Source: Caprella mutica (taxonomy: Eukaryota; Arthropoda; Malacostraca; Amphipoda; Caprellidae). From it: a stretch of 64,000 nucleotides of DNA. The notes under the pieces were generated by a model. It had not been told where the DNA came from. It saw only the letters and a list, made by a program, of their open reading frames with translations, and did not search any database. The stretch's first letter is position 1; each line of letters starts with the position of its first letter. A program made the translations under genes and the position numbers. Of this stretch, positions 20,978 to 34,382 are shown one piece after another. The DNA lies in assembly GCA_947561585.1 (NCBI GenBank), contig CANNZV010002293.1:62001-126000 (forward strand). Direction: 5' to 3'.

Positions 20978-23900
20978 AACTAGATTATAACTTTTACTTC
21001 CCCAAACTTCACTTTCCATTTTTTATTCTCATCGACAAATACGGTGACTAATAAGCTTCTTGTGGAACCGTGAAAATACACTGCAAACATTATAAGAGTT
21101 GAAAACATTTCTGTTTTCTGTCAACCACAAAAATACTGAATTATTTACTCGCTAGTGTTGTGAACGCTTCGTATAGGTGTGGGTGACGTCATTTTATATT
21201 CAAGGTGAAATGAAAGCACAATCAATATTGTGTTTACTATCAATACTGAGAATATATCAGTATAACGCCATAATTGTATGTTTTTAAATAAATTTGATTG
21301 ATTGAAAACATACTATTGTCATAGGAGAAAATACAATACAAAATATTTTATAAAATTTTGAGGGTAGATTCTTTGCATGTGAAGGATGATTTTAATTCCT
21401 ATATAGCATTAAGAAGCCAATAATAATATATGGTTACCTATGGTATATACCTAACTCCTACATATTGCTAATATAATAACAATTTTTTTTATAATTGAAG
21501 TACCTAACTAATAGAAAACATCTTAATTAGAATTGAGAATTAAAGAAGTTAGATAACTGACTTTTGAAATTTAAATAATTGTGAAATTAATGATTCTATG
21601 TATTTCAGTTATTCTAATTTAATACTTTGTAAATAAAGGAATTGTTTTTGGTTCAACAGAGAACCGTGTGTTAAATAAGAAAATTTTTCTTATTGAATTA
21701 TATGTACAGCATAGGGTAAGTAAAAGTTCTTTATCAAATAATTGCCATTTTGAAGATTTTGATTGAGAAAATCGAAGGAAATATTGGACAGTTTAAATGT
21801 TAGAATACGTGTAAATTTGTTGTGAAGCTTTCAGTTTTCATTATATAGACACTTTAATATCATTGAACCCACTATGAAAGTGAAAATAGCTTCAAATAAT
21901 TATCAAATACTAAAATTCTTCAACTAGTTGAAAAATATAGCCTGCCATTTTCAATATCAACTGTAAGGAAACATTAGATAATTAAAATGAATGTACCTTT
22001 GAGAAACAGAACACTGTTGTGTATTTTCAATTCATTGTTTTCAAAGAGACATAAACATTTAAAATGAAATACAGTGAATATCTTTAGTTTATTTGAAAAA
22101 AATATTTTTTATTTGAATGAATGAACATTCACTCGAATTTAAAAGTCAGTTCTTCTTCCAGTATGATAATTTTTTCAATTGAAAGAATACGGGTGAATGT
22201 ACAAACACAAACAGAAACATATTTTTAAAAAATAGCCTGCAATGGTATTCGTTAAGCTGTATTGGTTTATATTTGAACTGTTTATGTATTAAACATTTAT
22301 TTTAATTATTGCAGATAATCAAGAACTCAATCTGGATATAGCAAAATTACTCAGAATAAATGCTACTCATTTCTATTCAAACTTCCTCATGAATTTAGAA
22401 GTAGTTTTTGCTCAACAAAATTAAACACAGAAATAGAACTGAGAGACTTGATCACACTTCTGGTCAATTAATAGTTTGTTGTATACAAATGGTATTTATA
22501 AATGTTATTATATGACTTTACGTGTAAATTTGATCTAATTATTATTTTAATTTGATAAAAGATTGACCACTTCGAATCAGATCTTTGAAAATATTCGAAT
22601 GAAAGTAAGATTCAAAGTCGATAATAAATTGAAGCCTCTTTCCAGACCTCATTTCCACTCTTGCCATTACACTCTCACAGCTTTACTAAATCTAATCTGG
22701 ATAATAACACTAATCCATTGGATATTGATGGATGAAGTATAGTGACTACTCAGCTCTACTTAGGTATTAATGTAAGGATAAAATGTAACATACTTATGGA
22801 TTCAATAAACTTTGATAAACAGATTTTTTAAAACATTGTACTATTATTAATATGTGTTAAATGCATTTCTGATTTAAGTTTCCAAACTCCTCCACCAGAG
22901 GGAGACATATATTGATATAGTGTTCAATCTAATATTATTTAGTGTGACAGATAGGTAGGTGTAGAATTTATTTAGTCTGGTTTGAATGGTGCGTTAGTTA
23001 GCAGGTGTTTGCTTTCCATCTTGATTTGTGGGTGAAGGAAGCAATTCCTTATTTAGTATTATTGTTATTCAGATTGGTGCCAGATTAAAGATTAGAAAAC
23101 TATTAGAGATTAGTTTTTCTAGTTAAAAGTTATTAAGTTACCAATAGTTAAGAGGGTCCAGTGCAGTGCTGGGAAAATCTTAATCACCGTGTGATAAGAA
23201 AAATCAAAAACAGTCATGTGAGAATTATTTTCAATAATATGAGAAGTGACGGTTATTGAGCTCACTGATCTAAATCAAACAATTGATTAGTGAGGAAATA
23301 TGTGCTACTATTTGTATATTTTAATTGTTATCAGAGATATTCTATATTTATCATGGCGTGGTGATTTTATCATCCATCTTAGCTGTTATTAAGCCACTTT
23401 TATTACAAACTGCTTCTTCGAAGCCTTTTGTGTTTATTTTTCTAATGTCAGTGATATTCCTTAAAAAATTGAAGTTATATATCCTTTACTGAATAAATAT
23501 ATTCTATTACCAAAATTTCAATTCAAAATATAATGGGAATACAAAAGTATACAGTATATCAAAGACATCAATCACGTACATTTACTTAATTGTGACTTTG
23601 AACGAAGAGTTCACGGAGATATTTAAGACTCACGGTATCAGTTAGAAAATATTCCATTCAATCTGAGGGTTGGTAAGGCATATTTATTGCAATATCTTAA
23701 TAGGATTACATTCAATCAAGAGTCTCCCTTTGATTTCCTATTCTATTAATTTATGTGGTATTTTTCAGTTGCAATTCCGACCAATAAATGCTTTAGAGTC
23801 TTTAGTAATTGATTATTCATGACAGATGCGAGTTATTTACTTTTGATTAATGTATTTGGTATGTAATCTAACTAGATATTGAACTTGAATATTTTAGTAG

Positions 23901-24355
23901 ATGAGCAAAATAATGAGTCAATAATGTTTTTTTCTATTATTTTATTATATTTTATCTATAATGGATCAATTAATGAATTGCTGCCCACAAGGTAGAATGT
24001 TATGGCCATTATTTCATATCATATTTCACATGTAACTTATCCATAAAATATCTTTATATAATATCTTATATAATATCACCAATAATGGTAATCGAAATCA
24101 CTTTGCAAGCCTCCATGTTACAGAATTGAGACTTCAAATTCGAGTCTCTGAAAGATTAATAACTGTTACTAAAGATAAAATAAGTTTAAGGGGACCGTCT
24201 TGAGTTTTTGCAAATATTTCTATTAATGAAGCTATGGTTCTGAGACTAAGTAGCCTAATATTAAATTGAATTCTAAGTCTTTTTTGTTCGTATTTTATAA
24301 AGAGTTATTCGAATTTCAAACGAATTTCGAACATTTATTGAAAAACCTACTCCTC
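20978..24355. other. AT-rich non-genic stretch
   Basis: No gene recognised. A TGACGTCA (CRE-like) palindrome lies at about 21184-21191. A somewhat less AT-rich patch spans 22880-23170 and includes CCACCAGAGGGAG at about 22899, but no frame there is convincing. Confidence 0.45.
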
Positions 24356-24623
24356 TTACAATTTTGAACCTACGGTTTTATGTTTTTTTTGCCTTCGATT
24401 CTCCAAGGGATTATCAACAAAACAATGGAAGTGTAAATTCGATTTTCAAATTGGTTTTTGGAAAAAAAATGAGAATTCGTGAGAAAATAAATACATGGAA
24501 TGTTTTTTCAATTCAAAATTTTGAAAAACTAATACGAAAATTTAAATTACAATTACAGTGTGTTGTAGAAAATTTCCTGGAAATCGAATGCAAAAAACAA
24601 ATGCAGTAGGTTCAAAATTGTAA
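24356..24623. mobile_element. 268-bp foldback element
   Basis: The outer ends are TTACAATTTTGAACCTAC at the left and its exact reverse complement at the right. Inside these, roughly 25 more bases are inverted with mismatches. An 81-codon frame (24364-24609) spans the interior but its sequence is simple AT-rich coding with no motif, so I treat it as a shadow. TTA at each edge could be part of the terminus or a 3-bp target duplication. Confidence 0.75.
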
Positions 24624-24633
24624 ACGCCTTTGT

Positions 24634-25351
24634 GTACGGTTACTATGAATGCGTATTCAAGCGATTTTTCGCACTGACGACTTCTAATGAAATCGGATGA
24701 AAATCAAACTCATGCTTTCCAATGGGAGTGGTTACAGTGACTGCGATTTGGTCATCAGAATACGAACGAAGTCATCAGACTAACTTCAGCATTCAAATGT
24801 GTTTGATTTTTTCATGCGACTTGCGACAACTTTCGGTAATTTTTGTGTATATTTCTCTTTCATTTGATTGCTATTGCTGTTTATTCATGCATTTTGGAAA
24901 TATATTATTTAATACTAGGTATCAGAAATAATAGATATTATTCAATTATACGAAATTAATTTAATCATAATATAATTATCTGCAAAGGCTTGAATTGGTT
25001 GTTACTTTGTACAATTTTTATTTTTAATAAAATGGAATATCTTTCAACAATTATATTACATAAAAAATATTCTAATCATTTCTATATTTAGGTATTTCAA
25101 AATTGTGTGTAGTGAAATTGTGAAAATAATAATCAAATTAGCGTTGCAACTATTATTTCAGAGGCACACATGTATTAATTTCTCCCGAACATTACCTCAA
25201 ATAAACATAGTTTAGACCCCAATATTAATGGGGCAGAAACACACTGACGATCAGAAATCGCGCACAGTGTAACCACCTCGCACTGACGATCAGTTCTGAC
25301 GATATCGTCAGTGCGAAAAATCGCTTGAATATGCATGCATAGTAACCGTAC
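24634..25351. mobile_element. 718-bp long-TIR MITE with CGCACTGACGA motifs
   Basis: Inverted ends start GTACGGTTACTATG and continue TATTCAAGCGATTTTTCGCA and CTGACGA. More distant inverted homology (GTGGTTACAGTG and its partner) extends the terminal repeats to about 130 bp. The word CGCACTGACGA occurs once in the left end and twice in the right, with ACACTGACGA also present. The right end contains a perfect 16-bp palindrome, CTGACGATATCGTCAG (25296-25311). The right edge reads CCCTAA, so a GGG terminus with a TTA target, as in PIF/Harbinger, is possible. The left edge does not match this well. Confidence 0.8.
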
Positions 25352-25353
25352 CC

Positions 25354-26002
25354 TAAGAATTTTGAATACCAAAATTTTTAGCTTTTTTGAACTACTAGAA
25401 AATCCTTCAAAGTTTGATAATCTGACAGGTTGCCTCGTATGAAGTGTAGTGGGTAACTGAGACATATTCCTTTTCCTACTTTAGTGTGTGTGAGGCACGT
25501 TAGATAACAGATATAGCGATATAATTAATTACTACGAAATATAATTGGCTGATAGATCATTTTTAGAGTGCATATTGACTCTTTAACCCCCCCCCCTTCT
25601 TTTCTCTCCCTTCCCAGGGGGTTAGAGTTACACAACAGCTCTGATATTTTGCACACACTATTAAAAGGTTATGAAGCAATTATTTAAGCAATAATATTTT
25701 TTTAAATTATGCGATTTTTCGCAGGACGTTCCCCTTAATTAGTCTGTGGCTAATTAGCTTATTAAATTTTTGTTTTAACTTTAAAATGAAGAAAGTTCAG
25801 TTTCATTCAAACATGGATTATAAGCAACATGGATTTTTATTCATATATTCATGTAAATTTATAGGTTCTGCAATATTGACTTCTTAATTATCATTATTAA
25901 ACATTTTTCTATCAATCCAATAATTCCCTATTAATATTCTTTACTATATGATGTTAATAAATATTTATCTCCTCCTACACTCTCTTAAAATTACCAATTT
26001 TA
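25354..26002. other. AT-rich spacer with a poly-C hairpin
   Basis: At about 25578-25630 a run of ten Cs in CTTTAACCCCC pairs with GGGGGTTAGAG 30 bp later, forming a short imperfect hairpin. No gene seen. Confidence 0.5.
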
Positions 26003-26424
26003 TTGTTCCATCAACCCCCTACTTTCCAGCTGGTTGTTATTGTGCCAATGTTTACGCAGTGAATGTTTGACAGCTAAAGAGTTACGGACAGTCAGAGTTT
26101 GTTGTTTGCTGATATTTTGCTGCAGCTCTCAGCTGACTGGTAGGACTCTCTTATCTTTTCTTATTATATCAGTCTTACAGCAACTACACGAGAATAATAG
26201 TTACAATAATAATAGCGAGTATATCAGTCTTACAGCAACTACACGAGAATAATAGTTACAATAATAATAGTGAGTATATCAGTCTTACAGCAACTACACG
26301 AGAATAATAGTTACAATAATAATAGCGAGTATATCAGTCTTACAGCAACTACACGAGAATAATAGTTACAATAATAATAGCGAGTATATCAGTGACAATA
26401 TCGCCATGTTGTGTTTATTTGTTC
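26003..26424. mobile_element. 55-bp-repeat element, copy 2
   Basis: The same head, array and tail as 7168-8521 in the same orientation. The head runs from CAACCCCCTACTTTCC to the array and the tail reads TATCGCCATG...TTTATTTGTT. The central array has only four units here. Sequence outside these limits is unrelated to that of copy 1. This confirms the unit as a mobile or duplicated element rather than a simple local repeat. Confidence 0.8.
26174..26393. repeat. 55-bp minisatellite, 4 copies
   Basis: 220 bp, exactly four 55-bp units, nearly identical to one another and to the array at 7336-8490. One unit has TGAG in place of CGAG. Confidence 0.97.
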
Positions 26425-27788
26425 AGAGCAGGAAACAATAAGGTATTGTTTCAATATTTAATGAATTACTAAGGATTATTTTTCTATTTGAACAAAGAAA
26501 ATGTTTATGAGACCTTTTTATTTTTTATTTGGAAAGTATTTGTATTAATAATTTTGATTAATAACAACCTTTGAATTTAATTCTACACTATTTAATAATT
26601 ACGTATACATTAAAATCTTCCTTTTAATTTAGTTAAATAGGAAATTGTTTCGGTTCTAACACACAAAAATTATTTATATATATTATTATCTTAATCTTTT
26701 CTCTATTTTCAATTGTTTAATTTCTGCATTTGCTTTTACCATATGTCAGCAATTTTGGTGACTTAAATTGGCAAATTTGAACACTTCCTCAAATAATTAT
26801 TATTATTGCATCCCTAGTAATTAATGCAAATTCCGTAGACTAGATAGATCCTTCACATCAATGTAAACAATATATGAAAATTGAATTATTAGCAGTCTCT
26901 TTCATTTGTGTTATTTCTTGCTGTGTACATATAATAAGGTTATTTGTAACCCACTATTTATAATATAATACATATAAAAAGTTTCCACTGATTAACCTCC
27001 AATAAATGTTATTTAACAAGCATTACTTATAAATCGATTTCTCAATAATTACTTAATAGTAGTTCTTGAAAAATCTAAGAAATATGATTATCTATTAACA
27101 ATAATTTAACATTTTAAATTTGAGAGTGGTACATTTTACATTTCTCAACCGTATTATATTAATTCATTTTTCTTCGTTATAACAGGCCCTTAACATAACT
27201 CATTTCTTTGATTAAAGGTTCGTATTTTCTTTTCATTGTTGTATCTAAATACACTGTCAATTCTTTATATATCTGGTTCATTAAAGCTCGTAAATTTAAT
27301 TTTCTTTTTCTTTTATTTAATTCAACACCTTAGCTAATCATTGTGTTACATTTGATGGATGCTCAATTCTTGCACTTGAAACAAATAAATAGATAAAAAA
27401 TAAACATTGTTTACAATTGAATTAAAAGAGATAGAGTTATAATAAATAACAAAGATCAGAGGTCAATTATTGTAGAACTTGACTCTCATACGAACTTAGT
27501 AGTTAAAGTATAAAAAGTAAATATAATTATTATATTATTCATTACTTAATTCATTTATAATTAATTTACACTTCATTCTAATCACTTTAAAATAATAATA
27601 ATATTGTTAATGATTAAACTCGATCTCCTTCATCAATCTAACAAATTGCTAGTCAGTAAAACTTTTTATTGGTATTCATTCCTGTTGATTTGTTATTGTA
27701 AACTTTTCTAATCATTTGCGTAACTTCTCATCACTTGACAATCAATTCCTCTGTTCAATAACTGGGCATTACCCCCTCTTCTCTACAG
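26425..27788. other. AT-rich non-genic stretch
   Basis: Nothing recognised. Confidence 0.5.
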
Positions 27789-27857
27789 TGGAGAAATGAT
27801 GTCAATAACAGGGTTTGTATCACCATCTTACTATCAAGTTTGGTCATTTGGTAATCA
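27789..27857 (+). CDS. weak candidate internal exon, unknown product
   Basis: A strong polypyrimidine tract and acceptor, CCCCCTCTTCTCTACAG, precedes 69 bases, which end in CA|GTGAGT, a consensus donor. One plus frame is open and reads GEMMSITGFVSPSYYQVWSF then GN. The minus strand is also open over a longer stretch here (27755-28030, Ser/Thr-rich, 91 codons), so the strand is not settled. The entry phase does not fit direct joining to the exon at 9171. I do not recognise either peptide. Confidence 0.2.
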
Positions 27858-30800
27858 GTGAGTGAAGTTAAAATTACTAAACTTGAGGTACTGCTTGCCT
27901 CGTTAACTAAAATAGACGAATTAAATTCTCCTGTTTCGGATGACGTCATACGTGTACTGGAGATTGGTGAGAGGGTGACAGTTTGAGGAATAGTTTGTAT
28001 GAAGGAAATGAAAACATTTACATTCGTCAATTCACAATATTTATTTTATCATTGCATATGTATTTGATGATAATTCAACAAAATAAAATTATCAAAATCT
28101 AAAGCTTATTAGATATTCAACTGATAATTTGTATTCATTAAATGCAAATGTCGCTGTATTATACTCTCAGTAATCGAAGATTGGGGGTTACCATACGTCA
28201 GAAATCAGAATAGTTATATTGCCCTATCATAACCTGTGGCAACACCTACTCTCAAACTACAGTGGCTGTCCAGTGGTTGAAGGGCTACCTTAGATTAACT
28301 AATTAATTCGATGTTTTGTTATAAATGATTAATTCTCCATCATTTTATTCTTTTTATTACCATCAAGATATTCCAGACAAAAAGGTATTGTGGAGAAAAC
28401 GAAGATTTGAGAAATCCCCATCTACTCTTTACTGACTCCACTCTAATTTTTCTCTGGGTTAATAAGGGATTCGTATTTAATTCAGTGGATTATTTTCTCT
28501 TGAATTTGAGAGTCACGTAAGATCTTTTATTATTCTTCTTTAAAAAGAATCACACGCTTCGTGTGACACGTCAAAAAGAAATGTTATCAGTGGAAAGTTG
28601 CAGTTATTTGTTTTCTAGTGGCTTTAATTCATATATAGAAAGGATATATAAAGTAATGGTGATGGATATTTTTAATGACGCATATTGTCTTATTAAGAAA
28701 GATATATTTATATACTTATATGTATTTGTAATATTTTTGATCTATTTTATATATTTATTTGAAATTAGAATTAGAACTAACATATAAAATTGAATTTTCT
28801 AACAATTTCACAAATTTGTATAATAAGAAAAAAATTATACCTATATATAATTGAATAATTAATATCAAATAAGTTATCCGTATATTTAATTTTAATATAT
28901 TGTAAGTATTGACGACAATATTTAAAACCTAACAAATTAGTAAACTTTATTAATGCTTAAGAATAATTATAATAGAATCAGTACAAGTAGCTTAGATCTC
29001 TACATATTTCTTCAATTAATTAATTTATAACTTTGCATGTTATCTAAGATATTCTAAGAATGTAATATAAATCATTCGGTGGCAACTGTCTGGATTTTTC
29101 TCCTATATTATAGTCTCTATTGGAATATTAATGTATTTGATGTCTCTGGACATTTTGTCAAAAGATGTTACAAATTATTGAATATTAATTATATACTCCA
29201 CACTTTAACGACCAATGGGCAGAGAGGCACGTTCCGGTGAGAAAAATAGATTCATAATTAAAAAGCTAATTGATTTGAGGTGCTGAAACTCTTTGACTCT
29301 AATTTTCTTTGTTGTATTTAATTAACCTATAAACATTTCACAAGAACAGGCCTTTCAGAATGCTTATTCGTTCAAGGGTTAAAAATTCATCTTATATTCA
29401 TACATCAATTCATACATCAGTTTAATTTATTAATTTCATTCATGTTTCTCAACTTACCTATTAAAATAATATTCACTTCCTTCATATTCTTGGTATTTAT
29501 TATTTAATGTGCAGGCCATTTTTTTCCGAGTACATCGCAATTTATATTTTCTAATTTTCTTATCACTATTAATTCAAATTGATTCTAAAAACATATATAT
29601 TTTTTATTATTGATATGTTATTATACATTATGAAATATAACCTCAGATCTAGTCTATCAAATGCAGATATTCAGTATAAAATATTATAGGAAAAAATTGC
29701 TTTAAGTAACCATGATATTAAATGAAAAAACATTTAGTTAATATAAACTGTTCTTATTTTCTATTCTTTATTTAATATAAAAGTTACTGCATCGCTGAGG
29801 TAAATAATAAATTCCTAACATTGAATTTTGACATCGAAGGTAAAAACGATTAATTTTTTAAAAATCTTTTATCAATGTTGCATTGAAATGGTAGCAGATA
29901 TTGCCGATATTTTGACTGTATTATGAATGAATATTTTTCATGTAGCATGGAATGTGAAAATTCAAATTTATATTATAATATTTGTATTATAATATTCTAT
30001 GGATCGAAAAAATTTAATCTAAATTAATTTCGTCAATTGGTTCAAATGATATATCCTTCAATTAATTAAAATGACCCAATAAATATACTGTATTTTAACC
30101 TGAAAATATTTCACTTGTTATCCTTGGAAAATATTCCACTGAATATTCCGACATTAGTTTATCCCTTGTAGCAACTTTTTCAGTTTTATCTGACTGAACA
30201 GACAGAAAAAAAGTTAAAATGATTCCGCAACGAATTCTGAGTTCGAAATTCTGTACTTTGATCCACAGCAAGTTTAGCCTTTTGATATATGGATATTAAA
30301 TTTTATCTCACATATCATTTCATAATTAAATCAATACCAACTATTATATACATAATCGTCAAAATCAGTTATGTTAACTTTAGACAATAGAGGAGAAGTT
30401 TCTGTTCATATCCATTGTTGTATCTACAATCAACTTCCTAATACACCAATACATACAACGTATTGGTTAAAGGATACCTCGTATATCAACTACTAAAGAG
30501 ACAAAACTTCTAGCAACATAATATCAAATGAGAAAAAGAAATTTAACACAGGAAAAATATCTGCCGAATAACTGTACTCTAAAGATCAAATATATTATAG
30601 AATATTTTTCATTATACTGATGATAATATTTTTAAAAGAAAACAATATCATTGAAACATATTGCACATATGTGCTTCTTGTAAAGGTATCAGAAAATATT
30701 GAAATATATATGTGCAAATTATTCAAAATAATTTAGTCTTATTAAGCTAATTGATTACGCGTGTATGTATAATACAAATAACTCTCAATGCTTGTTTATT

Positions 30801-33775
30801 ATGATGAAGTATATTATTATTATTTAAATTAATTTTATGTTCGAAATTAAAAATGTTTGGCTCGAATAAAAGTATACAAAAACAGTATGAAACACTCTAA
30901 TTAACAAACAAACACATTTCAAACATGTTTTACAAACTCAAACATATTACAAACAGATCAAACATAATTCAATAAATTCAAATAATTTTAACAGAACAGT
31001 TTTATTTACCTCATCTAAATGGAATAGTGTGATTATTATCGATCTGTTCATTATTACGTGTTGATATTGAATTTAACAAATGTTTAATTAATAACGATTA
31101 TTATTATTAATCCCTTACACATTATATTATCATCATCAATAATAAATCAATAAGAAAATCCATTACCACATTAAATTGTCTATAAAGATGTAATGAAACT
31201 AATTGAAATGAGAAGGGAAAGTTTACATAAATAATTAGAAGCTAACGATTTATTACAGTACAGAATCTGACTAAAAGATCGATACATTTTGTTTCACATA
31301 TCAAATAAGTCTTTTTATAAGCTAATTATTTTAAACACATATACACTATAATAAGAGCCACGTCAGTCTGTCCGTTCGTACGTGTGTCATACTTTTACAC
31401 TCTATTTGGAAATTCATACTAAAAAGAAAAATAAATAGCATTGTTTTTTGTCTGTCTGTTCGTCTGTCGGTCAATCTGTCAGCCGTTCTTTTTATTGGTC
31501 GGTCTGTCCGTCACAAAATAGGTTAAACAGACAGAAAATAGCAATACAAATTAAACAACATGAATATTTCTTGCTGGTTTGATTAGCATGAAGGTAAATG
31601 TTGAAGGTAATTAGAGTTGACCAAACGTATGATTTAAGTAGGTTAGGTATTTTTATACTTAGAATGTCGTTATAGCACACAATCACTTGTTAATTGGACT
31701 CACAGTAGATCAAAAAGTGGATATAATTAACATAAGTTAATTTCGGACTAGTCATGAATTTCTAAGTATCGGATCCTTTCAGCATCCACATTTGATGACC
31801 AATTTCCGTGTACTGTGAATGTCACCAAATTGAGTGATTCTTTTACATAAATAAATTTTAACTCACTCTGATGAGCAGTTGCAGATGTAATACCTAATTT
31901 TAAGAGTTTAAAAGTGAATAAATTATAATCCTTTCATTTTATTAGGCCTCATCCAAAACTTTTCAATTTTGATAAAGATTTGATTTCAAATTATGAGCTA
32001 AATCTCTTACTTGACGAGGTACTGACGATGTTGATCTAATCGGTATTGATCCAAATATGCGACGAGGAATTTTCACTGAGTTTATATTACTTTCTGTCAG
32101 TTAATTGTCTCACTTCCCTCACCGTTAAACTTTGTCCCAGACAATGACCCAAAGTAAAGTGTCAAACTGAGCAAAGAAAAGATGAACAAGAAAAACAATA
32201 TCAATGTTTTCGAGAGGCGGGTACAAAGTTTGAATTAAATCACATTAAAGACTTGTGCAGAATATTAAAATTTGAAGTGATAGAAAGAAAACAGAAGTAA
32301 CACACTTAATTAGATGATTGTTATAAAAAGGAATGAAAATATTCTTCAAGTTATTTATAAATTGTAAAACAAAACAATTTCATTCATCGTTTCTTGAATA
32401 TTTTTAAATTACAAAGTATTATTTACTGGAATATACTAATTTAATTCTTTCTATTAAATAACTTTTTACCCTGAATTTTATACCGTAATTGAGCAAGTGG
32501 GTAATTTTTTTGTTTATCCATATACACGAGGGAATCACTAAACAAAAAAAGCATGATTCACTAGTATTTTTTAACTTTAGTTTTTGCCTTAATCATTATT
32601 GTTATTTTTAATTCCCATCTAAAATTCGCTTAATGTGATGCATTAGGATAAAGAATTTGAACCATCTTGCAAATGATGGAAAGTTGTAATGCATTGATAG
32701 AATTTGTTCTCTCTCTTAATTACTTATTGAACAAAATTATTTACTAAAATAGGACTAACATATTCCTCTAGAATATTATGTTATTATGTTAGAAGCTATT
32801 TATTAGTGTTTATATATAGCATTGTTTGTAAAATTATTTCTTTACTTTTACAGTAGTATACTGATTCATAAATAAATTTGATTAAACTCTGATAGATATT
32901 TCTGATCACCTGTACAATCTGCAACCCAAAATTTCACAACTTTACGATCGGCATTCCATGGAAGACAGTCCATATAATATCATATTAGTTATATAATTCA
33001 GGAGAGGAATTCTGAATTACAGCACTACCACCTGTAGAATCGGCACCTCAATATTTCACATGTACAGGGTGATCCATAAACAGCTGAAACAGTTAATTTG
33101 TCATAATGAAAAATAATAAACCTGTTTCGAAACAACTTTTATACATACATTTTAGAGATTTGTAGGGTATCAAAGATTATATATTCATATAATAAAGTTG
33201 AAAACATATGTTGAAAATATATGTAAAGTGGAATACAAAATAATCAAAATAATGTATAAATACACATAATAAGTGTGGTTCAATTTCTAGAAGAATTTAT
33301 TTTACTTTTATAATTTTTTTTCTCTGCTTCACTCTACAGTTACAGTCTTTATCTTCTCTGTCTCTCATTCCTTTCAATTTGTTCCGTGTGAAGAGTAGCC
33401 GTGACTCTGTACCACAAGGGATCATTACTAATTACCGTAACAATCATTGGCAGTGATGGAGTTACAATGGCTGATGTGTAACAGTAAGTGAAGAGAAAAA
33501 GAAAAGACAGTTCATTTTTTTACCCGTAGATCATTTTTCCTCTGCGTGAGTGAGTAATATTTTCTTTACAAAGACAGTATTTATCATCAAAAACAAGTGA
33601 GTTAGTAAATTCTAACTTCTCTTTACTTAATGAGTATTTAAGTTGTACATATTGGAATTAATTTGAAGGCTAAAATTAAACACAAGTCACCCCTAATTTT
33701 AAGTTTCCATCACAACTAAAAATATCTCCTTTCCCTCGCAAACAAAATAATAGAATAATCAAACAATCTCTTTTC
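27858..33775. other. long AT-rich non-genic stretch
   Basis: No supported gene over almost 6 kb. Degenerate TCTGTC/TCCGTC words occur at 31362-31385 and 31445-31513. A sequence ACAGGGTGATCCATAAAC at about 33065 resembles the edges of some insect transposons, but no partner end was found. Open frames at 28563-28787 and 31492-31686 are AT-driven and motif-free. Confidence 0.45.
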
Positions 33776-33838
33776 CTCTCTTCTCCCCATCTCTTCTTCT
33801 GTTCAGAATATTCAATCACTAAGTCTACTTTGCACTCT
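33776..33838. repeat. short dispersed repeat (partner at 60296-60352)
   Basis: CTCTTCTCCCCATCTCT, then CTTCTGTTCAGAATATT and CTAAGTCT, match 60296-60352 in order and orientation with a few differences. Family unknown. Confidence 0.6.
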
Positions 33839-33899
33839 GATAAAGTGGGATTAAAAATTGAAGAAATAAACGCTAATGTTTGATCTTTAATTTGATATG

Positions 33900-34210
33900 C
33901 AGTAGAACTCCTCTATAGTGAACTTCAACTAGTTAACCCTACTATAGAGGATTGGAGAGATGAATTTAAAACTATCCTTTTCATGTTAGACTACAGAAAA
34001 TATCTTCTTTCTTTATGAAACAAATTCATTATACGGGGTATTTTATTTCTCAGAACTTTGAAAATCAGGCTGGTGTACTACACAGGACTTCATTATAGAG
34101 GAGTTGCACTGGTAGAACTCTTCTATAATGAAATACATCTAATTTGTTGTTTAGATACTCATAGAAAACTATTAAACAGGGTGATTCACTACACAGGAGT
34201 TCCACAGTAC
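33900..34210. mobile_element. two adjacent pogo-type MITE remnants
   Basis: The first unit, 33900-34111, starts CAGTAGAACTCCTCTATAGT and ends with an inverted version, ATTATAGAGGAGTTGCACTG. The second begins at once (GGTAGAACTCTTCTATAATG, 34111) and ends near 34207 with TTCACTACACAGGAGTTCCA. CAGT-type ends and TATAGTGAA words fit pogo/Tigger-like MITEs. The interiors are AT-rich and non-coding. The two units may derive from one another by terminal duplication. Confidence 0.65.
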
Positions 34211-34260
34211 GTTAGAAGTATTGTACGTTAGAAATCGTATTTCTTTCACCGATTTATCTA

Positions 34261-34382
34261 CGACTCAGCCAATCTAAACATCGGAACAAATTGTGTTAGT
34301 TCATTCGTTTGGTAATTGGAGTTCAGTAGCTACCCTTTGAAGTTAAAAATAAATAGACTGTTGTGGTATCGGATATTTTGGG
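34261..34382. repeat. 122-bp dispersed repeat, copy 2 (partner at 15399-15520)
   Basis: Gap-free match to 15399-15520 over its full length, same orientation, with identical start and end words. Confidence 0.9.

Noticed and set aside
22895..22911. A CTCF-like site, CCACCAGAGGGAG
   Set aside because: One key position differs from the known consensus, and a single match in 64 kb has no weight without other evidence.
24364..24609. An 81-codon plus frame inside the 268-bp foldback
   Set aside because: Composition is AT-driven and both ends lie in the inverted termini; no motif.
33065..33082. ACAGGGTGATCCATAAAC as a transposon end
   Set aside because: It resembles edges of some insect elements, but no inverted or direct partner was found in the surrounding few kilobases.
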